Assembly: GCF_027579695.1 (NCBI RefSeq)
Contig: NC_083579.1
Location: 67,590,871 to 67,654,870, forward strand
DNA: 64,000 nt
Source: Neoarius graeffei
Taxonomy: Eukaryota > Chordata > Actinopteri > Siluriformes > Ariidae
Direction: 5' to 3'
Shown here: in pieces, positions 53,174-64,000 of the stretch
How the letters are laid out: each line of letters opens with the position of its first letter
How positions within the stretch are numbered: the stretch's first letter is position 1
The notes under the pieces: model-generated
The model's database searches: none
What the model was told of the DNA's origin: nothing
What the model saw: only the letters and a program-made list of their open reading frames with translations
Position numbers and translations under genes: made by a program

Positions 53174-53698
53174 GTAAGGTCGACTCGATTCTAACTTTAG
53201 GTACCGTAGGGCTATGTACTCGGGTCTGTTTTTTCTACCCAGGCTGTGTGCTGAAAGCTAAAACCTTTTTGTGAAATTTACCACGTTTTGGACCAAGTCC
53301 TGTTACATACACTACCGTTCAAAAGTTTGGGGTCACCCAGACAATTTTGTGTTTTCCATGAAAAGTCACACTTTTATTTACCACCATAAGTTGTAAAATG
53401 AATAGAAAATATAGTCAAGACATTTTTCTGGCCATTTTGAGCATTTAATCGACCCCACAAATGTGATGCTCCAGAAACTCAATCTGCTCAAAGGAAGGTC
53501 AGTTTTATAGCTTCTCTAAAGAGCTCAACTGTTTTCAGCTGTGCTAACATGATTGTACAAGGGTTTTCTAATCATCCATTAGCCTTCTGAGGCAATGAGC
53601 AAACACATTGTACCATTAGAACACTGGAGTGCTGGAAATGGGCCTCTATACACCTATGGAGATATTGCACCAAAAACCAGACATTTAGTAGAATTTAG

Positions 53699-54511
53699 GC
53701 CCTGTTTACATTATTTCGAATCAGCGGATCATCAGATTAACGTTTTTAAAACGATTCGCGTACACACACAAATAGCAGGAAGTGAAGTCCGCGCCGTTTT
53801 TCAGCAGTTGTGTCACATGACCAACGTGGCATGACCAACGCCAGCTAATCAGGAAGGTGGATGTCACAGTGACGTTGTCCAATGACGACGTCAGCTAGAG
53901 CTCAGCACTGCGTATCCTCGTTCCTCAATGTTTACACAGCACCAGATCAGATATAGTCTGGCTAACGCGACTGCAAAGCTCTACGAGCTATTGGTCTGGC
54001 CAAGATATTAAGCCCAACCATTTCCCAAAGTGCGTGGTTGACCCGCCTCCCTGAAATGCCTCAGTTTGCTACTGGTCGAAGCCAGAAAAGGCTGTGACGA
54101 AGCTTAAACCAATCACATCACTCTTTCCTCTGACGTATGTGACGCGACGGGGCTAACTGGTAGATTAAGCTATGGCTTCCGGTCGCAGTTCTACTACGTC
54201 AGTGCCTTGAACACGCCTCTACCCAGGGCCGTTGGAGATGCTCAAAGTTGATTGGTTCCCGATTTTTCGGGAGCTTGGAAGAGCTGTAGATAGCTTGCCT
54301 GGCCAGACTAAGCTCGCAACAGGCCCTCATGTTGCGTCACGCTTAGGATGGGCGGGCCCAGGCTAGATCAGATACGTACTGGGTTGAATACGTGGGCCCT
54401 GGCGGATTCAAATTGTTCCGCCTGTGGAGTCGTTTCCTGGCGTTTTAATGTGCACGGACAGTGCATCCGCAACGAAAACGATACGGATACGGTCTAATGT
54501 AAACACCACCT
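53699..54511. mobile_element. MITE U, copy 2
   Basis: GGCCCTGTTTACATTA to TAATGTAAACACCACC. Shares ATCAGCGGATCATCAGATTA with copy 1 at 38786. Confidence 0.72.
53954..54366. mobile_element. hAT-like MITE nested in U
   Basis: TAGTCTGGCTAAC start, GGGCCCAGGCTAG end, flanked by the 8-bp ATCAGATA at 53946-53953 and 54367-54374. Absent from U copy 1. Confidence 0.8.
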
Positions 54512-54656
54512 TAGCTAGAATAGTCATTTACCACATTAGCAATGTATAGAGTGTATTTCTGATTAGTTTAAAGTGATCTTCATTGAAAAGAACAGTGCTT
54601 TTCTTTCAAAAATAAGGACATTTCAAAGTGACCCCAAACTTTTGAACGGTAGTGTA

Positions 54657-55516
<860 letters not shown>

Positions 55517-55624
55517 TGCTGATGCGTCAGATCGAGGACCTCATCATTAAAGCTGTGCTGAGTGCAGAGTTACAGATTGCTACAGCCTGCAAGATGTTTG
55601 TACCCCATCGCAACAACTGCTTTG
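55517..55624 (+). CDS. TTLL5: TTLL5 coding exon 11 (residues 307-343)
   Basis: The acceptor GTGCGTCAG precedes MRQIEDLIIKAVLSAELQIA and CKMFVPHRNNCFG. This matches the helical segment before the Glu-(Leu/Met)-(Tyr/Phe)-Gly-(Phe)-Asp metal-binding stretch of TTLL5. The donor is TTT G|GTAAGC in phase 1. I find no next exon between here and 64 kb, so the rest of the TTL domain and the long C-terminal region lie downstream. The BEL/Pao element at 60.9 kb is then in the following intron. Confidence 0.95.
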
Positions 55625-55794
55625 GTAAGCCTGGTCAGAAAATAACAGTCTATTATTACATTATTTAAAAAAAAAAAAAAAAATTGTGATTTCAACCTAG
55701 TTTAAATGTGTTTGCATTCGATAACCTAGCCCTGCTATATCTTGCCACGTTTTGTTTAAAATAAAGAGAGTATATCCTATAACCATAAGAGTAT

Positions 55795-56000
55795 GGGTAG
55801 CACTGTCGCCTCACAGCAAGAAGGTTCTGGGTTCGGACCTCGCGGCCGACGGGGGCCTTTCTGTGTGGAGTTTGCATGTTCTCCCCGTGTCTGTGCGAGT
55901 TTCCTCCGGGTGCTCCGGTTTCCCCGACAGTCCAAAGGCATGCAGATTAGGTAAAATACCCAGCCACTTGGGTTGTACGAGGCAGTGCATACTTAGCGCC
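55795..56000 (+). repeat. V-SINE head with a different tail
   Basis: GTAGCACTGTCGCCTCACAG head and central domain up to GTCCAAAGGCATGCAGATTA, then CAGTGCATACTTAGCGCCAG and CCCAAGCCCGGATAGACCG, a 3' part not shared with the other SINEs here. Confidence 0.6.
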
Positions 56001-57337
56001 AGTCCCAAGCCCGGATAGACCGAAAACCCAGTGTAAGATTAGCGTGAGCTAAACTGGTTATTAACCTTCTGAAAATAAAGTTATACTCATGGCTTGTATC
56101 ACTTAGCAATACTTGGTCAGTAAGCTATAATCATTCTATTCTAGTTATAGTGTAATCCTATACTATAATTACTTCCGTGATCTTTAACACATTTCTGTGC
56201 AGCCAGTAAGTAAGCAGAATTATAACGAATTCTACTAAGATTAGTCTGTAATAATCAGTACTGTAACACTGCTGTTCGATAGCAATATTTTTCTTAGACT
56301 CCGTTCCAAGTGACTTCATACTTGAAACTTCATAAAGCGTTGTTTTTTTTTTTTTTTTTGGTCCTTTTTCCACTTCTTATGAATTAACCCTTTTGACTTA
56401 ATTTGTAAATAAGTCTTTTTAACCAGTAAAAGTATATTGAAGATGAAAACCACATCTGGAATATGAAACGGTAATAAAATTTAATGGTCACCATGTGTCC
56501 GATCCTCATTGTTTCTGCAGCAAACACCATCTTTACTCATCACGAGTCGTTGAAAATGCATCACTAATGAAAAAACTGGTGATCATTTCACTCATTTCTA
56601 AACTTAGGAAAGTGTAGGTTGATTATTCTAAGATTATATTTAAGGCAGGTTTAACATCGCTATTTCTAGATCTCTTAATAGTTGCAGCAAAACTGTGTGA
56701 ATTTATTTTTTTACGTTTATTTTTTTTTAATTCTTTGGAGCCATTACCTTTGTTAGTATTGGCCTTAATTGCTCCCTCCCTCCCTCCTTTGGCTCTAAAG
56801 TCTCTGTTAATCTCCCCCTCTCTCCCCTTGGCATTCACTTCACACTCCTTTTTCTCTGTCAATCCCTCGAAGAGCAGAAAGGAATGGTATTGGAATGAGC
56901 TTAAACTGCGTTGTCGAAACCTCCCAGGGTCCCCCCTCCTGTTTCTCTCTCTACCCATTGCATTTTCCTTCTCATTTCCACCTCTCTCGATCCATCTGTC
57001 ATTCCTTCAGCACTGTTATATGTTTGTAGACATAATAATCCCTAGGAAGCGTTGGTTGTTTTAGGTGGCAAATGTTGTATACCAGCCCGAAGCTACACTA
57101 TCTGAAAATCACCCTTATAAAGATGGTATCTCCTCCTTCTTTTTCTCACATTCCCCAGTGAGGTGTCAGTGAGCCCACAGGGTGAGGTTGTTGTAATGCG
57201 TATGGCAGGCTGTGGGGTCAGTGCAAGTTTGGGGCAGAGCAGTACGTGACAGAAGATGAGCAGCCCATGCAGGTGCAGACGTCACTGGAATGTAATGGAT
57301 ATGGGAAGATACAGATAGGGTGCTAGTAAAAATCCTT
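56001..57337. other. Intron sequence, pyrimidine-rich in part
   Basis: No exon or family recognised. 56765-56860 and 56925-57000 are C/T-rich. An A/T homopolymer tract is at 56341-56359. Confidence 0.4.
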
Positions 57338-57728
57338 AGACAGTCCTGTGCAAAAGTCGTAGGCGCATGTAAAGAAATACTGAAGACCAAAAATGGCTTA
57401 AAAATAATGAAATTAAAGGTTTCAACATTTAAAAAAAAAAAAAAACCATAAACAGCAGTAAGCCATAATAAATGAAACAAAGTCCATATTTGGTGTGACG
57501 ACCCTTTGCTTTAAAAAAAAAAAAAAAAGAAGTAGTCTCAGGTCCAGTGAGTGCAGTTTTATAAGGAAATGAGCTGTAGGTTTTACTGAGCATCTTACAG
57601 AACCAGCCACAGTGACACAGTTCTTCTGGACACTTTGACTGTCAGACTCGCTTCTTCATTTTGCACCAAAACCCAGTCGCCTTCATGATGTTTTCCTTTT
57701 TTAATCTGAAAAGTGCTCTCTCATGGAA

Positions 57729-58096
57729 TATCCATCCATCCATCCATCCATTATCCATAACCGCTTATCCTGTACAGGGTCACGGGCAGGCTGGAGCCTA
57801 TCCCAGCTGACTATGGGCGAGAGGCGGGGTACACCCTGGACAAGTCACCAGATCATCGTCGGGCTGACATATAGAGACAAACAACCATTCACACTCACAT
57901 TCACACCTACGGTCAATTTAGAGCCACCAATTAGCCTAACCTTTGGGGGAAACCGGAGCACCCGGAGGAAACCCACGTGGACACGGGGAGAACATGCAAA
58001 CTCCACACAGAAAGGCCCCTGTTGGCCACTGGGCTCGAACCCAGAACCTTCTTGCTGTGAGGCGACAGTGCTAACTACTACACCACTGTACCGCCC
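57729..58096 (-). mobile_element. Older V-SINE with (ATCC)n tail
   Basis: Tail ATCCATCCATCCATTATCC, body and head CCACTGTACCGCCC on the minus strand. Lacks CTGCATGTCTTTGGACTG of the central domain. Confidence 0.85.
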
Positions 58097-58120
58097 TCTT
58101 ATGTAATATGCTGCTCAGAT

Positions 58121-58494
58121 ATCTCATCTCATCTCATTATCTGTAGCCGCTTTATCCTGTTCTACAGGGTCGCAGGCAAGCTGGAGCCTATCCCAGCTGA
58201 CTACGGGCGAAAGGCGGGGTACACCCTGGACAAGTCGCCAGGTCATCACAGGGCTGACACATAGACACAGACAACCATTCACACTCACATTCACACCTAC
58301 GGTCAATTTAGAGTCACCAGTTAACCTAACCTGCATGTCTTTGGGGGAAACCGGAGCACCCGGAGGAAACCCACGTGGACACGGGGAGAACATGCAAACT
58401 CCGCACAGAAAGGCCCTCGCCAGCCACAGGGCTCAAACCCGGACCTTCTTGCTGTGAGGCGACAGCGCTAACCACTACACCACCGTGCCACCCA
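58121..58494 (-). mobile_element. V-SINE, full length
   Basis: ATCTCATCTCATCTCATTAT tail to CCACCGTGCCACCC head. Also lacks ~9 bp (GGACTGTGG) in the central domain. Confidence 0.92.
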
Positions 58495-58639
58495 TAAAGT
58501 TTGTATGGAAAAAAAAAAGGTGGCTAAGACTTGCACAGTAGTGTGTGTGTGTGTATATATACAAAAATAACAGGTCTTTACTGTAAAACAGAACAGTTAG
58601 ATGAGAGAGAGATGTGAAGGCCTCTGCATGCTCTTGCGA

Positions 58640-59115
58640 CAAGGCTTTCGCAGATAGCTTTTCGCAGACAGTTGTAATTTATCGTTGAGCGGGGAGTAAT
58701 AGGCGTGCGCGATGTTATTCACCGCCACAACGCAAGGGGGCGCGAAGTCGCTAGGAGTAGTTGGTGGGTGTGGTTAGTGGAGTGTTTATCCTCCGGTTAC
58801 TTATAATGACTAGAACTGGAGTCGTATAGATGTACGTACTTCCTCAATCAACCGCTCTTCGTGCTGCTCCATCTTCGCTCGTGTTTTTAAAAATGCCGGT
58901 CGTGAAAACAAACCAAACCGGGAAAGTAGGGAAGCGGAAGTGTGTGTACAGCGGATGTAGAGTGGACCAATCAGAGCCCTCTTGTCTGCGGCGCTGTCTG
59001 CGAGGCTTCTGCGGTGGTCACAATTTTTGGGAGGTGCGCGCAGAGTGTCTGCGAAGGTGGGGGGGCTACGCAGACACTGTCTGCGACGCCATCTGCGAGG
59101 ACTGGGTTGTCAGCA
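58640..59115. repeat. Possible MITE with CTGCGA-rich ends
   Basis: CTTTCGCAGATAGCTTTTCG near 58648 and CTGTCTGCGACGCCATCTGC near 59077 are roughly inverted. The interior is GC-rich with an ATG frame from 58891 (MPVVKTNQTGKVGKRK) that leads nowhere recognisable. Confidence 0.4.
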
Positions 59116-60865
59116 TAAATTGGCCTTGAGGGTTTAGCTTGTCATAAAAGTACACTATGTCCTGTACAATGAGGGGCACGAAGTATTCCAAACACCTTTA
59201 TTTGTTGTTTAATATATTTCCAGTGCATACGTCCACTTGAAATTTACAAATGTGTAACGTCTTTTGTTTTTGTGCTTCTAAACATGCACACGAAAGTGTG
59301 TATTCATAAGCCTAACTCCTTCGCATAACTCGTAATTGTGCTACTATTAGTGCAAGCAGTATATAATTTTGCATAGCAGTATTATGAAAAAAGCAAGGAA
59401 GGAGAGAAAGGTGGAAAGACCTAAAGCCAAATGCACAGATGCTGAGTTCTGCTTTCAGTCCAAAGAGAAAACACTGCTGTGGTCAAAGAGGACAGGGTTC
59501 ATTTTATAGAGCTCGACTTGCAATTCATCTTCCCGACTGTTCTGCTGTTGCGCTCTCTGTTTTTCCACACACAGGCCTGTTCTTGTGATCCTCAGAAAAA
59601 CTATGCAGCTACAGAAGCAGTCACTGAAAATATAAACTAAGGATTATTTTGTAGTCCAAGTTTGTTCTCTTTTTTTTTTTTTTTTCTTTCTCTTTCACTG
59701 AATATGCATGGAAGAGATGAACTCCATTCTTCCAAAAGTTATTCTGTGAGTTGGTGTTTTAACCGTGGTGGTTGTTTTGCGCACTGTCATTTTGGTGGAG
59801 GGTAGAAAACGTCAACACATGGGTGATCACAAGTAATGTTGCTCAGCTGATTAGGTGGGTGGGGACACTCACCTGGTTTGGTGTTTTGGCTTGCCGTTGG
59901 CTGGTAATATTCCGTGAAATGTGTTGATAAACGGGAGCGAGCACGCACAGAGACAAAATCCAATTGCATGCTGGAAGAGCGACGCACATCACCGGTAAGG
60001 TGCTGGGTTTAATATTCTCTCGCTGGTTTGTTGTTAACTGCTTGATCGTCAGCTGCTGTTTTTCAACTGGTCAGAAGTTAATGACTTTGTCACTATGGTC
60101 GCTTGGCTAGTGCGTTGTTTTAATCCTCCGATTAATGCTTAAGTTTACTTGTCTGAGATGACGGGACAAACTTTTGAATGGAAGCGCTATTGCACTTTGC
60201 TTCCTGATTCGCGTTGCATTCTGGGGGCTGTAGTCGTAGTTATTTCCAGTAGTGCATGATGGGAGATGTGGTTCACTTACTCGGCTTTGTAAATGGGTTC
60301 TTGTCTCTGCTACTTTGAACGTGATAATTGTAGTAATGGCTCTGGTGTTGTGTATGTAACGAAATGGATTAAGTGTAATGTCTGTTGTTTGTTATATAAA
60401 TTAGCTGTTGTGCATTCTAATGTTGATGTTTATGGATCTTATTGGTAATGCTTTAAAGATTAATTATTTATACAAGCTGCAGATATTTATACAGTAATTT
60501 GCTGATGCTTTAAGGATGCATTTGTGTGTATTTATATGGATTGCTCATTTATATTACAATGACTTTCTATTTGTTATTTATATAATTATGGCATCTAATG
60601 CATAGCACAACTTCGGTGTTTTGCACAGGTTTATAACCTGCTGCCGTGTCACAAGTAAAGAGAGAAAAATAAACAAAACATTTGGACACTGAGTTATACC
60701 CAAGTCTCGCTCTTCTAGCGCCCTCTTCGGTGGGGACAAAACCACAGAAAACCGAACAGTTATAAACCGAGGTGCCGTAAAGAAAGAAGAGGAAGACAAA
60801 AAGTCAAATATCCCTCTAAATAAACTTCACCTCAACAAACATTAAAATCATCAAACAAAAGGAAA
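59116..60865. other. Probable 5' flank and 5' LTR of the BEL/Pao element
   Basis: The LTR should lie here but I cannot fix its ends without the 3' copy. GAGGTGCCGTAA at 60769 resembles a BEL-type primer-binding site (GGTGCCG) just upstream of gag. No gene otherwise. Confidence 0.35.
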
Positions 60866-63800
60866 ATGGATTCCGCTGAAATAACAGAACTAAAAGGGAA
60901 ACGATCCTCTGCTCAAGCAGCATTCACCAGACGCGCTAATAAGCTTTCTCTCACTGCGACCATCATGGAAAAGGGAGCAATTATTGATGAGATGCGTGCA
61001 CTCAGTGCTGATTTCAACAGGATGCACGACACTGCACTAGCTTTCTTGGAGGCCGTGGAAGATGTGGAGGGCAGTGAAGAGGAGGCGAGGAGGACAAAAA
61101 CAAAAGTTGAGCAGTGTGTCTCTGTCTATGGTGACTCAATGCAGCTGGCCAGGGATATCTTGTACGACAAGTTTGCAAAGTCCGAAATTCAGCTCCACAT
61201 AGAAGGAACCGAGGAGACATGCAAAGAAGTGGAACATGCTAATATTGCAGAGATGCTAGAGCATGAATTTGACGCCCTGCGTGATGGCCTTCTCGAAGGA
61301 ATCCATGAATTGGAGCAGAAAGTCCTAACCTGGGAACGGCTCGTCTCTGACAAAGTGACTCCCCACAAGCAGACAATCTTCAAACTCAAAAGCAGAGCAC
61401 GGGAGTGGGAGCTGAATTGGAAAAAACTTAGCCGCAAGCCCAAATCAGAGCCCCCGCCATCGCCTAGCATGCCGACCATCTCCAAGCCACAAATCAGCCT
61501 CGAACGAACCCGGCTGCCTGTCTTCTCAGGAGATATGACGGATTATTATCGTTGGAAGGCCGAGTGGGCAGAGCTGGAACAGCTAGGAAATCCAATGAGA
61601 ACGGCTGGAGTAACACGGTTCCACCTGCTGGCAAGTCTGAGTGAAAGAGTCAAAAAGGACTTGGTTCTGTCCAGCTGTTCAAGCCCTGAAGAGATGTTCA
61701 AGCGCCTTGACAATCGTTTCGGAAATAAGGCAAGAATTGTCCTTAAAATTGCTGAGGATATTGAAAGCCTACCCCCCGTGAAGGGAAATGATCCCCGGAA
61801 GGCGATTGAACTGATCCAGGCCGTGGAGAGGGCCTTGAGCAACCTGGTCATACTTGGAGAGGAGGACATCTTGAAGAACAGGCTTGTCGCGCAGTCACTG
61901 GAACGGAAGCTACCCAGCTCACTCAAAGAAAAGTGGATCGAGTATAAGGCGGAGCCCTTGCATGGATTCACCCCCCAAACTCACTTTGACTGTCTGCTGC
62001 TGTACCTCCAGAAACAGGAGGCGGTACTGGAGGAGCTCGACCAGCTTGATGAGAGCCTGAGAGAAGGAACTCCCCCGGCAAAATCATATGTGGACAAATC
62101 TGCCAAAAAGGCTTTCTCCAAAGCCACCTCTGGCCAGAAGGGGTACCAGCCGCAAGCGTGCACGGCCTGCTCTGATTCATCCCACGCAGGTAGGCTCTTT
62201 GCATGCACCGCGTTCCGAGAAATGGATCTGCCGAGCAAGAAAAGCCATCTTAATGCAAACAAGCTGTGCTCTCAGTGTCTTGGACCCCACTCTCAACCTG
62301 TCTGCGGCAACAAAAAATTTGTCTGCACAAAGGCAGACTGCAGAGCTGAAGAGCCCCACCATTATCTGTTGTGCTCCAGATCAGTGCCCCTGGAAAGTGC
62401 CAGGAAAAAATCAAATGGCAAAGGCCTTGGCCTGACCAGCCACCAGGAGGAGCTATTGGCAAAAGTTACCCCTGAGCTCAGGGAGGAATTCCGGAAGGCC
62501 TTCTCAAATAAGACTACCTCTGCCATAACCTGCTCTGCTGGGAAAGCGCCCTTAGAGCATCCAGTGGTGATGATGCTCCTGGAAGTCACGACCAACTCCG
62601 GTCAGCTTATCGGGGCATTGCTAGATCTTGCCTCCGACACCAACTATATCACTCATTGTGCCGCCCAAAGGCTTGGGTTGAGTGGTGAGAGCATTCGCCT
62701 AATAGTGCATGGTGTCGGAGGCATGACCAAAACGGTCAAAACCAGCAGATATTCCCTTCGGCTGCGAGTGAAGACTGCTAAAGGCACAGTAGCTGAACAC
62801 AGGCTACTTTGTTATGGGCTAGAGAGCATTGCCGAGGTTAGCCACCCAGTCACCCCAGCACAACTCCAGAAAATCTTCCCTGGTGTTGCTGCGGCAGATC
62901 TTGCTCGGCCTGAGACCATTGACCTCCTAATCAGCCACAGGGAGGGTCGTCTGGTTCCTCAACCGTTAAAGAGGGAGGGTGATCTTGTCCTTTGGGATGG
63001 GCCACTCGGCAAAACAGTTGGTGGCACTCACCCCGACCTTTTCGAGTCCGTGGACTTAACACTCCATCAGTCCGAGACCCACTTCGCACGAACAATGAGG
63101 ACCTCGTCAAGGCTTTACCAAGAGATTCTTGTCCCAGCCGAAGAGCTTCCACCGACTGCTTTCAGCAACACCGCTGCCACGAACAAAGAAGTGTTCGAAT
63201 GGTTCAAGTGGGATAGCATCGGGGCAGCATGCAGCCCAAAGTGCGGGAGCTGCAAGTGCGGCAAGTGCTCTCCGGGTGGCCAAGAAATGACCCTTGGAGA
63301 AGAAAGGGAACTTGAGAAGATCAAAGGCTGTCTCTCGTATGTATTGACTGATAAGCACAGTGATACTCCTCACTGGGACGCAGCTTACCCGTGGAAGGTC
63401 AACCCTGCAAGTCTGCCAAATAACCGCCAAGCTGTGGAAGCAACGTTCAGAAACGCTGAGGCCCGGCTAGCTAAAGAACCACTGTGGAAAGCTGCATATG
63501 GAGACCAAATCAATGACATGGTGGCAAGAGGAGCCGCTGTCAAACTCACCACGGAACAGATCAAAGCTTGGAACGGGCCAGTGTGGTACATCAGCCACCT
63601 GGTCGCGCCCAATCCCCACTCCAGCTCCACGCCAGTGAGGATAGTCTGGAACAGCAGCCAGGAGTTCAAAGGGATGAGTTTGAACAACCTACTCCATAAA
63701 GGCCCTGATGTTCTTAATCCCATCCGAGGAGTCCTGTTGAGATTTAGGAGTGGTCTCTACGCAGCCCTCGGCGACGTCAGAAAAATGTACAACTCGGTGT

Positions 63801-64000
63801 GGCTGAAAGATCAGGAGGTACACCTCCACCGATTCCTCTGGAGAGATGACCCCAAGGAAGAGATTGGCGATTTTGCAGTGGTAAGAGTTAATATTGGTGA
63901 CAAACCTGCTGGTTGTATCGCCCAGGTAGCCATGAGAGAGACCGCCAACCTGCCCCAGTTTGAATCCATGATCCCAGAGCGCCGCATTCTGACAGAGGAC
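60866..64000 (+). CDS. BEL/Pao retrotransposon gag-pol (open to window end)
   Basis: The ATG at 60866 opens 1,045 codons with no stop up to position 64000, so the protein is cut by the window. Order: a coiled-coil-rich Gag start (residues ~1-200); a DUF1759-type Gag core (RLPVFSGDMTDYYRWKAEW, ~215-365); a Cys/His-rich region (CTACSDSSH, LCSQCLGPH, ~430-510); an aspartic protease with catalytic-site text LLDLASDTNYI (~590), Ala where Gly is usual; a Pao-type Cys cluster (CSPKCGSCKCGKCS, ~790); and the start of reverse transcriptase with ALGDVRKMYNSVW (motif A Asp) and TED just before the expected YVDD. The intact frame implies recent insertion. It probably sits in the TTLL5 intron after exon 11. 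Confidence 0.93.
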   Translation, partial: MDSAEITELKGKRSSAQAAFTRRANKLSLTATIMEKGAIIDEMRALSADFNRMHDTALAFLEAVEDVEGSEEEARRTKTKVEQCVSVYGDSMQLARDILYDKFAKSEIQLHIEGTEETCKEVEHANIAEMLEHEFDALRDGLLEGIHELEQKVLTWERLVSDKVTPHKQTIFKLKSRAREWELNWKKLSRKPKSEPPPSPSMPTISKPQISLERTRLPVFSGDMTDYYRWKAEWAELEQLGNPMRTAGVTRFHLLASLSERVKKDLVLSSCSSPEEMFKRLDNRFGNKARIVLKIAEDIESLPPVKGNDPRKAIELIQAVERALSNLVILGEEDILKNRLVAQSLERKLPSSLKEKWIEYKAEPLHGFTPQTHFDCLLLYLQKQEAVLEELDQLDESLREGTPPAKSYVDKSAKKAFSKATSGQKGYQPQACTACSDSSHAGRLFACTAFREMDLPSKKSHLNANKLCSQCLGPHSQPVCGNKKFVCTKADCRAEEPHHYLLCSRSVPLESARKKSNGKGLGLTSHQEELLAKVTPELREEFRKAFSNKTTSAITCSAGKAPLEHPVVMMLLEVTTNSGQLIGALLDLASDTNYITHCAAQRLGLSGESIRLIVHGVGGMTKTVKTSRYSLRLRVKTAKGTVAEHRLLCYGLESIAEVSHPVTPAQLQKIFPGVAAADLARPETIDLLISHREGRLVPQPLKREGDLVLWDGPLGKTVGGTHPDLFESVDLTLHQSETHFARTMRTSSRLYQEILVPAEELPPTAFSNTAATNKEVFEWFKWDSIGAACSPKCGSCKCGKCSPGGQEMTLGEERELEKIKGCLSYVLTDKHSDTPHWDAAYPWKVNPASLPNNRQAVEATFRNAEARLAKEPLWKAAYGDQINDMVARGAAVKLTTEQIKAWNGPVWYISHLVAPNPHSSSTPVRIVWNSSQEFKGMSLNNLLHKGPDVLNPIRGVLLRFRSGLYAALGDVRKMYNSVWLKDQEVHLHRFLWRDDPKEEIGDFAVVRVNIGDKPAGCIAQVAMRETANLPQFESMIPERRILTED

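Larger units (their letters stand above)
53310..54654. mobile_element. Tc1-type MITE, copy 2, with two nested MITEs
   Basis: CACTACCGTTCAAAAGTTTG and its complement, TA on both sides. Aligning by eye with copy 1 (14213-14742) shows an extra segment from about 53690 to 54512. Confidence 0.88.
57338..58547. mobile_element. Tc1-like MITE with two V-SINEs inside
   Basis: ACAGTCCTGTGCAAAAGTCG at the left and CTAAGACTTGCACAGTAG at the right are inverted ends of a 'CTGTGCAAAAGTCTTAGGC' type MITE. The interior is split by two SINEs. Confidence 0.65.

Noticed and set aside
61014..63723. Minus-strand frames of 60-140 codons at the right end
   Set aside because: They are shadows of the long plus-strand gag-pol frame and show no family motifs.

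Overview
The window looks like teleost fish genomic DNA. The evidence is a vertebrate-type, intron-split tubulin polyglutamylase gene (TTLL5) on the + strand, dense tRNA-derived V-SINE copies of the DANA/HE1 kind, several Tc1/mariner families flanked by TA, L2/RTE-like LINE pieces, hAT and Harbinger-like MITEs, TTAA-flanked THAP elements and a BEL/Pao retrotransposon. I cannot name the species.

Host gene. One host gene can be supported. A putative promoter and 5' UTR exon of TTLL5 lie near 13.42-13.55 kb, with a perfect NRF1-type palindrome. The start codon is at 14917. Eleven coding exons (14917-14975, 28956-29062, 29282-29364, 31524-31630, 40398-40528, 40660-40742, 49555-49624, 49711-49795, 53072-53173, 55095-55186, 55517-55624) join in frame with GT-AG splice sites to give the first ~342 residues. 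This is the N-terminal part of the TTL/ATP-grasp domain. The remaining exons lie beyond 64 kb. Every other named feature is mobile or repetitive DNA, upstream of TTLL5 or in its introns.

Layout. 0-13.4 kb (upstream): a hAT terminus, a Tc1 element with duplicated inverted ends and three V-SINE insertions (1.13-4.47 kb), a second Tc1 nested in a TTAA element (5.4-7.56 kb), and a ~272-bp SINE-derived satellite with dimeric higher-order structure (9.5-12.5 kb). 13.5-29 kb (introns 1 and 2): a Tc1-type MITE, a hAT MITE over a possible two-exon minus-strand ORF, a TTAA element whose THAP exon has become a minisatellite, a Harbinger-like MITE, a LINE 3' end, a THAP exon split from its upstream part by a hAT relic, and a decayed Tc1. 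29-40 kb: a THAP element only 32 bp past exon 3, a ~184-bp (ATCC)n array, SINE-in-SINE nesting, head-to-head LINE fragments and another THAP element. 40.7-49.5 kb (one intron): a deeply nested stack (MITE > TTAA element > Tc1), two more Tc1/TTAA elements and a 729-bp near-perfect palindrome. 50-58.5 kb: nested MITEs and SINEs. 60.9-64 kb: an uninterrupted gag-pol frame of a BEL/Pao element running off the window.

Recurring theme. At least six elements insert at TTAA and have ends starting 5'-AG. Four carry pieces of THAP-domain coding sequence. In two cases a paralogous empty site in this window shows the insertion point. This fits Kolobok-type DNA transposons. No host system beyond TTLL5 can be supported.
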